A stretch of 5,647 bases of DNA, from NCBI GenBank assembly GCA_028711875.1, contig JAQTRJ010000163.1, forward strand, positions 1 to 5,647. The letters are read 5' to 3'. Of the stretch, positions 5,057 through 5,647 are shown one piece after another; position 1 is the first letter of the stretch, and each line of letters opens with the position of its first letter. The stretch comes from a bacterium. GTDB taxonomy: Bacteria; Electryoneota; RPQS01. Under the pieces are notes generated by a model that was not told the origin of the DNA, made no database searches, and saw only the letters and a list, made by a program, of their open reading frames with translations. The position numbers were made by a program, and so were the translations under genes.

Positions 5057-5647
5057 CTACTTCACTACAAGATTGACGATCTTCCCCGGCACAATGATCT
5101 TCTTCACCACCGTCTTGCCGTCCAGATAAGGCTTGAGCTTGTCGAGGGCAAACACCTCAGCCAGCAGTGCCTCCTCCGAAGCATCCGCCGCCACATCCAC
5201 CGTCCCGCGCAGCTTCCCGCAAATTTGCACCGCGATTGTCACCCGGTCCTCGCGCGCCTTTTCTTCGTCGGCAATCGGCCACGGTTCATCGAAAACTGTC
5301 GTTGAATGCGCGAGTCTTTCGCAGAGCTCTTCGCTAAGATGCGGAGCAAACGGCGCCAGCAGCCTCGCCAGCATCTCCGCCATGAAAACCGTTGCTTCGC
5401 TTCGGTGCACGTCTTTCAAATCGGATCCAACCCACGAGTAGATCTGATTGGTCAGTTCCATCAGCCGCGCCAGCCCGCCGTGAAAATCGAAGGCTTCCAG
5501 ACTGCGAGTCACCGAGGCAATCGTCTGATGCAGCTTCCGATCCAGATCCGTGGGTATCGCCGCCTCAGTTGAGGAATCGGCGGAAGCAATCGCGGTAACG
5601 AGCCGCCACACGCGGGAAAAATAGCGTTCAATTCCGGTAATTCCCAA
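5057..5647 (-). CDS. leuS: leucyl-tRNA synthetase, C-terminal part (start outside window)
   Basis: LeuS charges tRNA-Leu with leucine in the cytoplasm. The 196 residues in the window are the C-terminal end of a class I enzyme that is usually about 800-900 residues long; catalytic and editing domains lie beyond the window edge. Visible marks, numbered from the first codon at 5647, are GIERYFSRVWRL (5-16), the anticodon-binding helical bundle with GGLARLMELTNQIY (57-70) and LLAPFAPHLSEEL (96-108), EPWP (121-124), and the C-terminal tRNA-binding domain with VQICGKLRGTV (140-150) and KKIIVPGKIVNLVVK (182-196). Cys109 replaces the Trp commonly seen after SEEL, a minor change. The frame is intact to the stop, and the first codon in the window, TTG, is internal Leu rather than a start. 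Its terminator follows at once, so leuS ends its transcript. Confidence 0.96.
   Translation of the reverse strand: MGITGIERYFSRVWRLVTAIASADSSTEAAIPTDLDRKLHQTIASVTRSLEAFDFHGGLARLMELTNQIYSWVGSDLKDVHRSEATVFMAEMLARLLAPFAPHLSEELCERLAHSTTVFDEPWPIADEEKAREDRVTIAVQICGKLRGTVDVAADASEEALLAEVFALDKLKPYLDGKTVVKKIIVPGKIVNLVVK

Noticed and set aside
4616..5305. Plus-strand open frame of 229 codons running from the repeats into leuS.
   Set aside because: It crosses tandem repeats, two hairpins and the leuS terminator and then runs antisense to leuS; composition changes along it and there is no SD.

Overview
The window is GC-rich bacterial DNA. It holds the start of a respiratory complex I operon and the 3' end of leuS, both on the minus strand, with one plus-strand gene for an exported protein between them. 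No ribosomal RNA, tRNA, transposase or CRISPR array was seen. Taxonomy cannot be fixed from five ordinary genes. The order nuoA-B-C-D directly followed by nuoH, with no nuoE/F/G between D and H, together with a secreted CsgG/PEGA-like protein, fits a Gram-negative-type lineage of the kind seen in the FCB group and related candidate phyla. This is a low-confidence guess.

Right to left on the minus strand, 3317 to 1 carries nuoA, nuoB, nuoC, nuoD and the first 215 codons of nuoH. nuoC/nuoD and nuoD/nuoH overlap by 4 nt (GTGA and ATGA), and nuoB/nuoC are 10 nt apart, so this is a translationally coupled operon. Only nuoA/nuoB has a sizeable spacer (89 nt), and it contains a folded repeat element. 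The subunits encode the quinone-reducing Q module (NuoB, C, D) and part of the membrane arm (NuoA, H). The N2 iron-sulfur ligands, the quinone-site His and Tyr, and the NuoA loop Cys are all present, so the enzyme should be functional.

Positions 3318-3663 form a divergent, locally AT-rich promoter region with a G8 tract, a near-palindrome and candidate promoters on both strands. The plus-strand gene at 3664-4530 encodes a 288-residue exported protein. It has a CsgG/TolB-like N-terminal domain and a PEGA-like C-terminal segment; its function is unknown.

Positions 4531-5056, between this gene and the converging leuS, are non-coding and dense with structure. They hold about seven degenerate ~28-nt tandem units (including a 54-nt direct repeat, 52/54 identical), a 17-bp-stem hairpin, a second copy of the element found between nuoA and nuoB, and a clear intrinsic terminator for leuS. 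From 5057 to the window end is the C-terminal third or less of leucyl-tRNA synthetase.

No complete new system is evident. The most unusual signals are the two-copy folded repeat (2856-2925 and 4792-4863), the tandem repeat block, and the uncharacterised exported protein.
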